NCBI RefSeq assembly: GCF_008365295.1 | Contig: NZ_CP043505.1 | Coordinates: 2,480,001-2,544,000 of the forward strand | Length of the DNA: 64,000 bases | Source of the DNA: Agromyces intestinalis | GTDB lineage: Bacteria > Actinomycetota > Actinomycetes > Actinomycetales > Microbacteriaceae | Reading direction: 5' to 3' | Shown: piece by piece, positions 30,193 to 39,519 of the stretch | How positions within the stretch are numbered: position 1 is the stretch's first letter | How the letters are laid out: the number at the start of each line of letters is the position of its first letter | Position numbers and translations under genes: made by a program | The notes under the pieces: generated by a model | The model's input: the letters and a program-made list of their open reading frames with translations, nothing else | The model's database searches: none | What the model was told of the DNA's origin: nothing

Positions 30193-32840
30193 ATGAAGAC
30201 CCAAGATCTCGAGCGCCTGCGTGAGGCGGTCGCCGACCTCACTGTGTGGACGCGGAGCGCCAGTGCGGTTCGCGCCCACCGTGTGAACGTCTTGACCGCC
30301 GCCGAGCAGGCATTCGCTGAGCTGCAGACTGCGCTGATCGATGTACGACTCGCGGGGGAGCGGCACTGGAGCGTGCTCCCGTTGCGCGTCGGCGACGGCG
30401 CCCGTCTCGGATTGATCGCCCGCTCCGAACTACTCCCAGCAGTGACCACGCACGAGGCGGAGGTGCTGGAGCAGCTGACCACGTCGGTCGTGACCGCGCT
30501 CGGCGAGGTCAAGGCCATGCTCGGTGTGCGTCGGCTGTTCAGCGGCTCAGCAGCGAAGGAAGCGGCGGCGCGCGCCGCCCGTTACCTCGTCGAGTTCCAT
30601 TCGTGGGGCCGTTCGAGCAACCTTTCCGCGCTGCTCTCGCGGATCGACGATCGTGGCCGCACGCCCGGGGTCGTCGACCCCGCCTCGGCACTCGATCCCA
30701 GCGTCGGGCTGTCGAAACGTCTCGGGCAGTACGGAGCATCCCATCTGCTGGATGCGTCATCGATCGCGGGACTCGCTCACAGTGTCGATCTCATCGACCG
30801 AACGCTCGTACTCGAGGGCGCGAACCGTCGGCGTGCCCTCGAGGCCGGTGCGTCGGTGCGCCTCGCCGAAGCAGCGCGCGTCGTGGCCGAGATGTCGGTC
30901 GAGCGGTTGAAGGATGCGACTCGAGATCGGATCCGTACGGGGCCGCTCGTCGCTTTCGGCTTCCGCACCGTGCACGATGTGCTGATGCGCCGCGCCCAAC
31001 TCGGCATGATTCCGGGCATCGGTGCGACGACCGCCAACCGTATCAGCGGAGCAGCGCAGGCCATCTGGCAGGCGGCGTACGAGGAGGCGCCGGTGCGTAT
31101 CGACGTCGATCGCCCGACCGCCGAGATGCACCAACTCGTGCAGAGCCTCGCGGTGTGGGATGCGACGCGAAAGACGAAGAACGCGACCGACGACGTGGCG
31201 CTCGCCGAGGCGCTCGCTCCGCTCGCGCGGAGTGTCGGACACGATTGCTCGACGCTGATCGTGATGGAAGGGCGCGGCGACCGCGCGTCGTTCCTCGAAT
31301 CGGTCGCGGCCGTGGTGAACCGGGCCTCGCTCATCTCGCGGACGACGACCGGGCTCGGGCCCGCTGACGCCTGGGCCGACTTCCTCGCCAGGCCGGCCGA
31401 CTACTTCGCGATGCTGAACGAGTTGGGCTTCCTCAGCGAGAACGAGGATGCGGTCGCCGGCGGCCTGCCGCATGAGATCGCCGACGCGATCCGAGCGTTC
31501 GAACTCGATACGCGCCACCTCACGGTCTCACTGCGTGGATACCAGACCTTCGGCGCGCGCTTCGCGCTCGTCCAGCGCAAGGTGATCGTCGGCGACGAGA
31601 TGGGTCTCGGCAAGACGGTCGAAGCCCTCGCGACGTTCGCCCACCTGCACGCCAAGGGAGCCCGGCACGGCATCGTCGTGTGCCCAGCCGCCGTCGTCAC
31701 GAACTGGATGCGAGAGATCGAGTCGAAGTCGACCCTGAGCGCGCACCGGCTGCACGGTGCCGGGCGGGACGCCGCGTTTCAGTCTTGGGTTCGGGATGGC
31801 GGCATCGCGGTCACCACGTACGAATCGCTCGGATGGCTCGGCGTGCGTCGGCCGGACTCCCATCGATCGGCTGTGCGGTCTTCGATGAGGCGCACTACAT
31901 CAAGAATCCGGCCGCGCAGCGTTCGCGCCGGAGCGCGGTGATCATCGACCACGCGGAGCGCGCGATCCTGTTGTCGGGTACCCCGCTCGAGAACCGGGTC
32001 GAGGAGTTCCGGAACCTCGTGAGCTATCTGCGCCCCGATCTCGTCATCGACGCCTCGGATCTGCGGCCGAGGCTCTTCCGGCAGCAGGTCGCACCCGCGT
32101 ACCTCCGACGCAACCAGGAGGACGTCCTCACCGAACTTCCCGAGCTCGTAGAGGTCTCCGAATGGCTGCCGATGTCGAGGGCCGACGAGCAGGCGTATCG
32201 CAATGCGGTCACCCAGGGGAACTTCCATGCACTGCGCCAGTCCGCGATGCTCTCACCCGATTCGGAGAAGCTCAAGCGGCTGATCGAGATCGTGGAAGAA
32301 GCCGAAGACAACGGACGGAAGGTCATCGTCTTCTCGAGCTACTTGAGCGTTCTCAGTACCGTTGCGGCTGCGCTGCCAGGTCGGGTGTTCGGCCCGCTCA
32401 CGGGAAGCGTGCCCGCTGCGAAGCGGCAGACGATGGTCGACACGTTCGCTTCGGCCCAGCACGGCGCAGTGCTCGTCGCGCAGATCCTCGCGGGCGGGGT
32501 GGGGCTCAACATCCAGGCTGCTTCCGTCGTGATCATCTGCGAACCCCAGCTGAAACCGACCATCGAGTGGCAGGCGATCGCACGCGCACGGCGGATGGGG
32601 CAGCTCCACTCCGTACAGGTGCACCGACTGCTCTCGGAGGAGGGCGTCGACGTGCGCGTCACCGAGATCCTGGCCAAGAAGAAGGAACTGTTCGAGGACT
32701 TCGCTCGGATGAGCGAAACAGCCGCGGCCGCGCCCGAGGCGTTCGACGTGTCGGAGCCGGAACTGGTGCGCGAGGTGCTCGAAGCCGAACGGGAGCGGTT
32801 GTTCGGGGACAGCGCCCAACGGCGTGCGGTCGCGGGTTAG
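30193..32840 (+). pseudogene. HhH-SNF2 ATPase interrupted by one frameshift
   Basis: Two overlapping frames together encode one SNF2-type ATPase of about 880 aa. The first frame (30193 to about 31845) has an N-terminal helical region, a helix-hairpin-helix MIPGIGATTANRISG (about 274-288), Walker A GDEMGLGKTVEAL and TTYESLGWLG. The second continues with IGCAVFDEAHYIKNP (DEAH box), LLSGTPLENRVEEF, VFSSYLSVL, LAGGVGLNI and ARRMGQLHSVQVHRL to TAG at 32840. The frame moves back by one base between about 31837 and 31851, as a single-base deletion would cause. Start ATG 30193 has a weak ribosome site. Either a real mutation or a sequence error; all motifs are intact. Confidence 0.85.
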
Positions 32841-33079
32841 CTGGATTTCAGCGCGCTGGGGCCGCCTCGTCACCCGGAAGACCGTCGATCCCGCAACCCG
32901 ACGCCCAGCACCCTCTCTGCTGCAACCCACCCCATCTGCTCGCGCCCGACGGACGGTCGTGAGCCGGCTCGTATCACTGTCGTCTAGTCCCGCGACCAGA
33001 CTGGCGGTACCTGTTGCCGTAGTCGACCGTGGCGTTGTTGTGCGCCGAACGGCAACTGGTCCGACACATTTTCGAGGCA

Positions 33080-33844
33080 CTACCGATCTCCAAGCGGCAA
33101 TCCCGCACGGTCTTTCCAGAGTTCGCGGCCATTCGACTCGTGCCCGAGGATGATCGTGGACGCAGCCGAAGGTGACGGCAGCTCGAGTTCGCCGACGAGT
33201 TCGAAGATCCCGGGCTCAACTTCTACGAATCGCTCTGAGCGCAGCGCTGCGTGACGCCGTGCCCGATTTCGCTCAGACATCGATTCGTGGACGGGCAGCG
33301 GCCCGAGGAACGACGTCAGCACCATCGAGTTTCCATCCCCACGCCGCGCGGTTGCCTTGGCTGCGCCCGCCGTGAGTCGAAACTCACCGTCACGTGCAAT
33401 CTCTTGGTCTGGACTTGCCACCGCGTCGGCACGGGAAGTGTAGGAGGCGAGCGGGAGATCCCCGCGCTCCGTGCGCCAGACTCTCCAGCCGTTGACCTCG
33501 CCGCCAGCCAGATGCTTCGCTGCACTCGAAGGCGTCGAGTGAGTTGAGCCGTCTTCGAGGTGTATCCCGTCCGCACGGATGTGAGCGCGATGTGTGACCC
33601 CCTTCTGTGGACGGCGCCAGATCAGGGACTCTCCATCTTCAAGGATGCCGGAACGAACAAGCTCGAGAAGTTCCGGAGTCAGCATGGTTCGAGGCTCGTC
33701 CCGCACTACTCGTTCGCCATGCGTCTGTCCTTGGTTCCAATAGTCGAGCAGCCGATCGATCACAGTGCTCGGAGTGTCGGTAAACGGAACCGCGAGTACC
33801 TGCAGACGCGAGTATGTCTCGTCGCCTATTCGAATCGTGGGCAT
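33080..33844 (-). CDS. RAMA-domain protein
   Basis: 254 aa. The N-terminal part (about 1-50) is a small domain (TIRIGDETYSRLQVLAVPFTD). The middle (about 55-130) matches the RAMA (restriction-enzyme-adenine-methylase-associated) domain pattern: LLELVRSGIL...RADGIHLEDG, then TPSSAAKHLAGGEVNGWRVW. RAMA domains are proposed readers of modified DNA and occur in restriction and defence proteins. No nuclease motif is visible in the C-terminal third. ATG has GGAGG 6 bases upstream. GC content is visibly lower here than around it, consistent with transfer. It converges on the SNF2 gene across 239 bases in which nothing was recognised. Confidence 0.75.
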   Translation of the reverse strand: MPTIRIGDETYSRLQVLAVPFTDTPSTVIDRLLDYWNQGQTHGERVVRDEPRTMLTPELLELVRSGILEDGESLIWRRPQKGVTHRAHIRADGIHLEDGSTHSTPSSAAKHLAGGEVNGWRVWRTERGDLPLASYTSRADAVASPDQEIARDGEFRLTAGAAKATARRGDGNSMVLTSFLGPLPVHESMSERNRARRHAALRSERFVEVEPGIFELVGELELPSPSAASTIILGHESNGRELWKDRAGLPLGDR

Positions 33845-33967
33845 CTGAACCTCCAAGATACTTTGTCTGTAACAGTTCACAGTATCCGGTGTCCGGCCCA
33901 ACGCAACCACTCGTACGAAGTGCGCGACCGAACTGCAGCACAGATCCTCCTGCGCTGCAGCGGCCGG

Positions 33968-34996
33968 TCAACGGGCCGTGGGGCCCGTCGACCCCCGCAC
34001 CACCAGCGTCGTCGCCAACTCCACCCGCCCCGGCTCACTCTCTTCCCGCGCCACGACCCGCAGCAGCCGTTCCACCGCAACCCGCCCCATCTCTTCGAGC
34101 GGCTGACGCACGGTCGTCAGCCCCGGCGTCGCCGCGGCGCTCAAGTCGTTGTCGTCGAAGCCCGCGACCGAGACATCCGCCGGTACCTGCAGCCCGAGCG
34201 ATCCCGCGGCGCGCAGCGCCCCCACCGCGACCTTGTCGTTGAAGCACACGAGCGCGGTCGGCCGGTCGGGCAGCGACAGCAGCCGCCGCGCCGCCACGAA
34301 CCCCTCGGACATCGTCGGCGGCACCGACAGCACGAGCGCCGGGTCCTGCCGCAAATCGACCGTGCCCAGCGCCGCCGCATGCCCCGTCAACCGCTCACGA
34401 CTCACGAGCCACTCGGTGGGCCCGGCGATCACCCCGATGCGCCGATGCCCCAGCGATACGAGATGGGAAGTCAACGCCGAAGCCCCATCGTGATGCGCCG
34501 CCGACACCACGACCGCACCCGCCGGCGGGTCGGTGCGCGGGTCGACGATGACGAACGGGAAGCCCTGGCGCGCGAGCCGCGCGAGCTCGTCGGGGTGCTC
34601 GGGCGGCAGCACGAGGATGGCGCCCGCGGTTTCGGCGCGCATGGGCAGGCGGCCGAGCGGATGCCGCGACTGCGACGATTCGCCCGCGTCGAGCAGCATC
34701 GGGCGGTTGCGAGAGGCGAGCTCGTCGGCGATCGCCGTGACGATGAGGCCGAAGTAGTCGGTCAGCAGGTAGGGGCAGCGCACGAAGACGGGGCCGAGGT
34801 CGGGCCCGGCATGTCCGCGGGCGATCGGGGCGGCGGGTCCGAGTCGGTCGAGCGCCTCGAGCACGAGGGTGCGAGTGGATGCCGCGACGCGCGCATCCCC
34901 GTTCAACACTCGTGAGACCGTCGCAATCGAGCACCCGGTCGCGGCGGCGACATCGCGAACCGACGCACGGGCGCGTGGGGGAAGGGCTGCGGTCAT
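33968..34996 (-). CDS. LacI-family transcriptional regulator
   Basis: 342 aa. N-terminal LacI helix-turn-helix SVRDVAAATGCSIATVSRVLNG at about 14-35, then a periplasmic-binding-like sensor domain (CFNDKVAVGALRAAG, VAGFDDNDLSAAATPGLTTVRQP). Start ATG has GGAGGA 3 bases upstream; the longer reading adds a non-conserved leader. It is divergent from the GH30 gene over 151 bases and very likely represses it until the sugar released by that enzyme is present. Ligand unknown, probably a beta-glucoside or oligosaccharide. Confidence 0.92.
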   Translation of the reverse strand: MTAALPPRARASVRDVAAATGCSIATVSRVLNGDARVAASTRTLVLEALDRLGPAAPIARGHAGPDLGPVFVRCPYLLTDYFGLIVTAIADELASRNRPMLLDAGESSQSRHPLGRLPMRAETAGAILVLPPEHPDELARLARQGFPFVIVDPRTDPPAGAVVVSAAHHDGASALTSHLVSLGHRRIGVIAGPTEWLVSRERLTGHAAALGTVDLRQDPALVLSVPPTMSEGFVAARRLLSLPDRPTALVCFNDKVAVGALRAAGSLGLQVPADVSVAGFDDNDLSAAATPGLTTVRQPLEEMGRVAVERLLRVVAREESEPGRVELATTLVVRGSTGPTAR

Positions 34997-35102
34997 CGCT
35001 CCTCCAACAGGGGATGCCTCGAACAACGCGGGCTCAGAAGCATCCGACCCCTTGACGCCCGTGAGCCGAGCGAGCAAGATACCGGCGCATCATCGCCCAG
35101 TT

Positions 35103-35116
35103 GTTCCAATTGTTAC
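35103..35116. promoter_or_regulatory. candidate LacI-type operator
   Basis: GTTCCAATTGTTAC, an imperfect palindrome centred on AATT (10 of 14 positions symmetric), lies in the LacI/GH30 divergent region, 31 bases before the GH30 start. It is the only A/T-rich dyad in that gap. Confidence 0.45.
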
Positions 35117-35147
35117 ATCGACCGAGCACTCAATGTGGAGGCCCGTC

Positions 35148-37088
35148 ATGAGATTCCGTACGAAGACGATCACGGTCGCGACCGTGATCGCACTCGCCAC
35201 GAGCGGCGCGCTCGCCGCCGGCGCGGCGCCCGCCACCGCCACAGACCAACCGCCCGAGGTGCGCTCCTGGCTCACCACCGTCGACCGCGCGCGCCTGCTC
35301 GAAGAGCAGCCGCCGCTGCAGTTCACCGACACCCCGTCGACCGCGCCGACGATCGTCATCGACCCCGAGCTCGGCTATCAAGAGATGGATGGCTTCGGAG
35401 CATCCATCACCGATTCCTCGGCGCACGTGCTCTACAACCTGAGCAAGGCAGAGCGCGACGCGACCATGCGCAAGCTCTTCCACCCGGTCGACGGCATCGG
35501 CATCAGCCTGCTGCGGCAGCCGATCGGGTCATCCGATTTCACCGCGACCTCCGCGCACTACACCTACGACGATGTCGCGCCCGGCAAGAACGACTACCTG
35601 CAGCGCAAGTTCACGATCGCGCACGACGAGGCGCAGATCCTGCCGCTGCTGCGCCAGGCGAAGCAGCTCAACCCGAAGCTGAAGATTGTGGCGAGCCCGT
35701 GGAGCCCGCCCGCGTGGATGAAGACGAACGACTCGCTCGTCGGCGGCAAGCTCGAGCCGGGCGTGCTGAACGCGACCGCGTACGCCGCCTACCTCGTGCG
35801 CTACGTCGTCGAGTACAAGAAGGCGGGCGTGCCGATCGACTTCCTGACGATCCAGAACGAGCCGCAGAACCGCACGCCCGACGCCTACCCGGGCATGGAC
35901 ATGCCGGTCGCCGACCAGGCCCGGGTCATCCGGATCCTCGGCCCGCTGCTCAAGGTCGCGAGCCCGAAGACGAAGATCCTCGGGTACGACCACAACTGGG
36001 CGACGCACCCGAACGACCTCGCGAACGTGCCGCCGGGGCAAGACCCCGAGCCCGACTACCCCGCCAAGCTGCTGCTGACGAAGGCCGCGAAGTGGATCGC
36101 CGGCACCGCGTTCCACTGCTATTACGGCGACCCGAGCGCGCAGACCGCGCTGCACGAGCGGTTCCCCGACAGGGGCATCTGGTTCACCGAGTGCTCGGGA
36201 TCCCACGGCGCCGACGACCCGCCCGCGAAGTTCTTCCGCGACACGCTCGTCTGGCACGCGCGCACGATCACGATCGGCGTGCCCCGCAACTGGTCGAAGA
36301 CGACCGCGAACTGGAACCTCGCGCTCGACGAGACCGGCGGGCCGCACCTCGGCGGCTGCGGCACGTGCACCGGCCTGGTCACCACCCACTCCGACGGCAC
36401 GGTCACCACCAATGCCGAGTACTACACGATCGGCCACCTCTCGAAGTTCGTGCAGCCGGGCGCGGTGCGCATCGCGTCGACCTCGTTCGGCACCACCGGA
36501 TGGAACGGGCAGGTCACGGATGTCGCGTTCCGCAACCCCGACGGATCGTTCGTGCTCGTGGCGCACAACGAGAACGACGACCCGCGTGCCGTTGCGGTGT
36601 CGGTCGGGTCGAAGACGTTCGAGACCACGCTGCCGGGCGGCGCGCTCGCGACGTACACGTGGGCGGCTTCGGCGGCGTTCGATGACGGGCTCGTGCCGGT
36701 CTCGGTCGAGGGCGCGACCGCGTCGGCGACCTCGTCGGCCGGGTCCGACGCTGAGGCTCGCTTCGCCGTTGATGCGGATGCCTCGACGCGCTGGTCGAGC
36801 GGACAGGCGCAGGCTCCTGGGCAGGCCCTGACCATCGACCTCGGCGTCGCGCGGTCGTTCTCGCGCGTCGCGATCGACTCGGGCGGCAACCTCGGCGACT
36901 ACGCGCGCGGGTGGGAGCTGTCGGTGTCGTCGGATGGTTCGTCGTGGACTTCGCTCGCGAGCGGAGCCGGCGTCGGGCAGTTGACGAACGTGGATGTCGC
37001 GCCGACGACGGCGCGCTACCTGCGGATCGCATCGACCGCTTCCGCCGGCAACTGGTGGAGCCTCGCCGACATGCGGCTGTACGGCTGA
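35148..37088 (+). CDS. secreted GH30 glycoside hydrolase with C-terminal carbohydrate-binding domain
   Basis: 646 aa. Sec signal peptide (about 1-31). A GH30 TIM-barrel follows, with acid/base Glu238 in LTIQNEPQN and nucleophile Glu348 in WFTECSG; it begins with the family motif MDGFGASITDSSA. A beta-sandwich (about 440-505) precedes a C-terminal F5/8-type C (CBM32-like) domain (about 520-646, FAVDADASTRWSSGQ...YLRIAST). GH30 enzymes act on beta-1,6-glucan, glucosylceramide or xylan; exact substrate not decidable. ATG has GTGGAGG seven bases upstream. Controlled by the divergent LacI. The neighbouring PKD protein gene is convergent, two bases away. Confidence 0.9.
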   Translation: MRFRTKTITVATVIALATSGALAAGAAPATATDQPPEVRSWLTTVDRARLLEEQPPLQFTDTPSTAPTIVIDPELGYQEMDGFGASITDSSAHVLYNLSKAERDATMRKLFHPVDGIGISLLRQPIGSSDFTATSAHYTYDDVAPGKNDYLQRKFTIAHDEAQILPLLRQAKQLNPKLKIVASPWSPPAWMKTNDSLVGGKLEPGVLNATAYAAYLVRYVVEYKKAGVPIDFLTIQNEPQNRTPDAYPGMDMPVADQARVIRILGPLLKVASPKTKILGYDHNWATHPNDLANVPPGQDPEPDYPAKLLLTKAAKWIAGTAFHCYYGDPSAQTALHERFPDRGIWFTECSGSHGADDPPAKFFRDTLVWHARTITIGVPRNWSKTTANWNLALDETGGPHLGGCGTCTGLVTTHSDGTVTTNAEYYTIGHLSKFVQPGAVRIASTSFGTTGWNGQVTDVAFRNPDGSFVLVAHNENDDPRAVAVSVGSKTFETTLPGGALATYTWAASAAFDDGLVPVSVEGATASATSSAGSDAEARFAVDADASTRWSSGQAQAPGQALTIDLGVARSFSRVAIDSGGNLGDYARGWELSVSSDGSSWTSLASGAGVGQLTNVDVAPTTARYLRIASTASAGNWWSLADMRLYG

Positions 37089-37090
37089 GT

Positions 37091-37927
37091 TCAGCAGCCG
37101 GGGCCCGAGGGGTTCTGGGTGCAGGTTCCGTTGACCAGGACGGTGTCGATTCGACCGACTTGGATGCTTCGGGCCTCGCCCGGAATCTCGAGGGCGCCGG
37201 GCACGGGCAACCATGCGGATCCGTCGAACCGGTACTCGGCGAGATACGTCGTGGTCGGAGTCACGGTGAACGTGCCGCGCTCGGTGAACACATGGCTCGT
37301 CGCGGTCGCCGTGAACTCGCGCTGGCCGAGTTCGGCCCACGTCGCACCCGGGTCGTCGGATGTGACGGTGGCGCCGTCGGAGAACTCCCACCGGTACCCG
37401 ACCGGGGTGAAGCGCACCTCGGCGGGCCTGCCGAGCAGGGTGCCGGTCGTGGTGTGCGCGGATGTCTCGCCGATGAAGTTCGCCGGAAGCCCGATCACGG
37501 CCCACCCGTCGGGTTCCATGAAGCCACCGGGCTCCGCCGGCCGGAACTGCGCGACATCACGGATCGTCACGCCGGGGGAGCCGGGCTCGGGCTCCGTCCA
37601 GGGCTCGCAGAGGTCGGTCGGGTCGAGTACTCGGCAGTCATCGATCAGACGCGTGCCATCGGGAAGCTCAGTGACGGGCTCGCGCGCCTCGCCGCCGCCC
37701 ATCCCGATCAGTCCGGGATTCACCGGACGGCCATCCTCGTACCAGGTCTGCCAGGCCGAGACATCTACCTGGCCATCGCTAATGCCAGCGTCCGCTCCAG
37801 CATCGTCGCACGTTCCGACGATCGAGCCGCCAACCGTGCACCCGGACTGCGCTGCCGTTGTGATGGCCATAGGTAGCGCAACCTGTGGGAGCAGAGCCGC
37901 GATCAGCAGAAACTGTCGCCATCCCAC
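37091..37927 (-). CDS. secreted PKD-like domain protein
   Basis: 278 aa with GTG start (GGGAG about eight bases upstream) overlapping the end of the upstream lipoprotein gene by 25 bases. N-terminal hydrophobic export signal FLLIAALLPQVALPMAI. A PKD-type module is visible at about 185-245 (YRWEFSDGATV ... HVFTERGTFTVTPTTTY). Cysteines near the N- and C-termini suggest disulfides. Lower GC than neighbours. Function unknown; probably exported and working with the lipoprotein encoded just upstream, a pairing I believe is common in Microbacteriaceae. Confidence 0.7.
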   Translation of the reverse strand: MGWRQFLLIAALLPQVALPMAITTAAQSGCTVGGSIVGTCDDAGADAGISDGQVDVSAWQTWYEDGRPVNPGLIGMGGGEAREPVTELPDGTRLIDDCRVLDPTDLCEPWTEPEPGSPGVTIRDVAQFRPAEPGGFMEPDGWAVIGLPANFIGETSAHTTTGTLLGRPAEVRFTPVGYRWEFSDGATVTSDDPGATWAELGQREFTATATSHVFTERGTFTVTPTTTYLAEYRFDGSAWLPVPGALEIPGEARSIQVGRIDTVLVNGTCTQNPSGPGC

Positions 37928-38451
37928 CGCGTGCTCCCATCAAGCAAGACACCCGAACCAACGGCGACGAACTCGAGGACAAGCGGGACCGATGTTTCTC
38001 GATCGGTCGGCGTGATATCTCCGCCGTCTACATCGATCACGCGAGTACTGCTGACGTCTTGACATGCGTAGACAGTGATCTTCTCGGAGTTGTGCGCATA
38101 CTCCTGGATGCGGTAGCCGCTCGCCGTCACTTGACCGGTGGTGTGGACGCCCACCTCCTGCATACCCTTGAACTCCTCAACTAGCTGAGCGCCGTACTCA
38201 TCCGTCAGATGCTCCCGGATTCGTTCCGGCTCGGCGCCGCCATCGGCTGCGATTGCCGAGTACGACTCGAGATAGCGGTCGTAAGCCGCCGCTGCGGCGA
38301 CGAGCGCTTCCTCGTCCGACGCGAAGATCGGAGCGGCTTCGGTCGCGGTCGGCTCGGGAGATTCCGTCGGCGTTGCCTCGCCAGCGCAGCCGGTGAGCAG
38401 CAGCACGCACGCGAGGGTGGTCGCGGCGATGGCGTGGAACGTACGGGGCAT
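37903..38451 (-). CDS. small lipoprotein
   Basis: 182 aa. Lipoprotein signal with lipobox LLTGC (MPRTFHAIAATTLACVLLLTGC), then a Thr/Pro/Glu-rich spacer (about 25-40) and a single domain of alternating helices and strands (EEALVAAAAAYDRYLESYSAI; KITVYACQDVSSTRVIDVDGGD). Resembles the small secreted actinobacterial lipoproteins with an NTF2-like fold, an inference from the helix-then-strand pattern. Start ATG 38451 chosen at the signal peptide; a TTG nine bases upstream is less likely. Overlaps the downstream PKD-like gene. Confidence 0.75.
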   Translation of the reverse strand: MPRTFHAIAATTLACVLLLTGCAGEATPTESPEPTATEAAPIFASDEEALVAAAAAYDRYLESYSAIAADGGAEPERIREHLTDEYGAQLVEEFKGMQEVGVHTTGQVTASGYRIQEYAHNSEKITVYACQDVSSTRVIDVDGGDITPTDRETSVPLVLEFVAVGSGVLLDGSTRWDGDSFC

Positions 38452-38523
38452 GAGATCCAACGGTAGGCGAAGACCGCACCGACTCGTTCAGTTCTCCACA
38501 GCCACGCGGTCGCCTGCACCGTC

Positions 38524-38573
38524 ACGCGTCTCGAGACCCTGTGAGCTGCGCGCGGATCCCAGTTGGCTGCGCA
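38524..38573. repeat. direct repeat copy 1, left of carbonic anhydrase gene
   Basis: ACGCGTCTCGAGACCCTGTG followed by AGCTGCGCGCGG and CTGCGCAC. A second copy in the same orientation lies at 39354-39400. Both contain the TCTCGAGA variant of the REP-like family. Confidence 0.7.
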
Positions 38574-38603
38574 CTGCAGGCTCAGCCCATGCCAGCGGCT
38601 GCC

Positions 38604-39212
38604 CTACGCCACCAACCCCTCGCCCGAGGCACCCTCTTCGCCGATCTCGAACGACCCGGACGCAGGTACCTCGATGAGCCGACCGCTGCGCACGTCGTAC
38701 AGGTAGCCGTGCACGACGATGTCGGCGGGCACGAGCGGATGGGCGGTGATGCGGGCAATGTCCTCGCGGATGCTTTCAGCCTGATCGGCGATGGTCAGCC
38801 AGTCGATGTACTTCCCCTCGGCCGACCCCGGGCCGGTGCCGACGTCGACGAAACCCTGTTCGGTGAGGGCTGCGGTCTCGAGCGAGTTCGCCAGCAGGCC
38901 GCGGATCACCTCGTCGGTGAAGAATTCCATGCCGCAGTTCGAGTGGTGGATCACGAACCACTCGTTCGTGCCGAGCAGCTTGTGGGAGATGACGAGCGAG
39001 CGGATCGCGTCATCGGATGCGCGCCCGCCGGCGTTGCGGATGACATGCGCGTCACCCTCGGCGAGCCCGGCGTACTTCGCGGGGTCGAGCCGCGCATCCA
39101 TACATGTGAGGATGGCGAACCCACGCGCCGGCGGGAGAGCCAGCTCGCCTTTCGTCCCGAAATCCTTCACGTAGGCCGCGTTCGCCGTGAGCACTTCGTC
39201 GAGCACCGACAT
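38604..39212 (-). CDS. can: beta-carbonic anhydrase
   Basis: 202 aa. Interconverts CO2 and bicarbonate with a zinc ion. Zinc ligands Cys37 (with Asp39 and Arg41 in CMDAR), His90 and Cys93 (HHSNC) are all present in the expected order, and the [12 protein letters not shown] motif is typical. Start ATG 39212 chosen because AAGGAGGA lies four bases upstream, overlapping an earlier ATG codon that would disrupt that site. Monocistronic, flanked by two copies of a roughly 50-base direct repeat. Confidence 0.92.
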   Translation of the reverse strand: MSVLDEVLTANAAYVKDFGTKGELALPPARGFAILTCMDARLDPAKYAGLAEGDAHVIRNAGGRASDDAIRSLVISHKLLGTNEWFVIHHSNCGMEFFTDEVIRGLLANSLETAALTEQGFVDVGTGPGSAEGKYIDWLTIADQAESIREDIARITAHPLVPADIVVHGYLYDVRSGRLIEVPASGSFEIGEEGASGEGLVA

Positions 39213-39353
39213 CGGTTCCTCCTTCATCCGGCTTCACTCGCGAGGCTAGAGAGGGCCCAACCTGCCGTCACGGACGTGTCATGAGGTGACCTCAGGTGAC
39301 GTCGCGTTGCTGCATCGCTGGAGCCGCCGGTCGAAGAGCGCCGACGGAGTCGG

Positions 39354-39400
39354 ACGCGTCTCGAGATCCCGTGAGCTGCCCGCGGTCGGGCTGCGCACCA
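39354..39400. repeat. direct repeat copy 2, right of carbonic anhydrase gene
   Basis: ACGCGTCTCGAGATCCCGTG, then AGCTGCCCGCGG and CTGCGCAC, matching the copy at 38524 with a few substitutions and one short gap. It lies in the 307-base gap before the toxin gene; the rest of that gap has no recognised element apart from a CTCCA/TGGAG inverted pair near 39428-39447. Confidence 0.7.
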
Positions 39401-39519
39401 TAGCGGCGAGCGGACGTTTGCCGGTTCTCCATCCACAGGTGTGGAGAGCGGTCGGTGCACCTCGTCTGCGCCCCGATACCGTCACGATTCGTCAGCCGAT
39501 TCGAACGGAGGGTACGCGG

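Noticed and set aside
31837-31851. Programmed -1 frameshift in the SNF2 gene
   Set aside because: No slippery heptamer (X XXY YYZ) or clear downstream structure was seen; mutation or sequence error is simpler.
32841-33079. Possible extra gene between SNF2 and RAMA genes
   Set aside because: Frames on both strands lack a ribosome site and any recognisable sequence.
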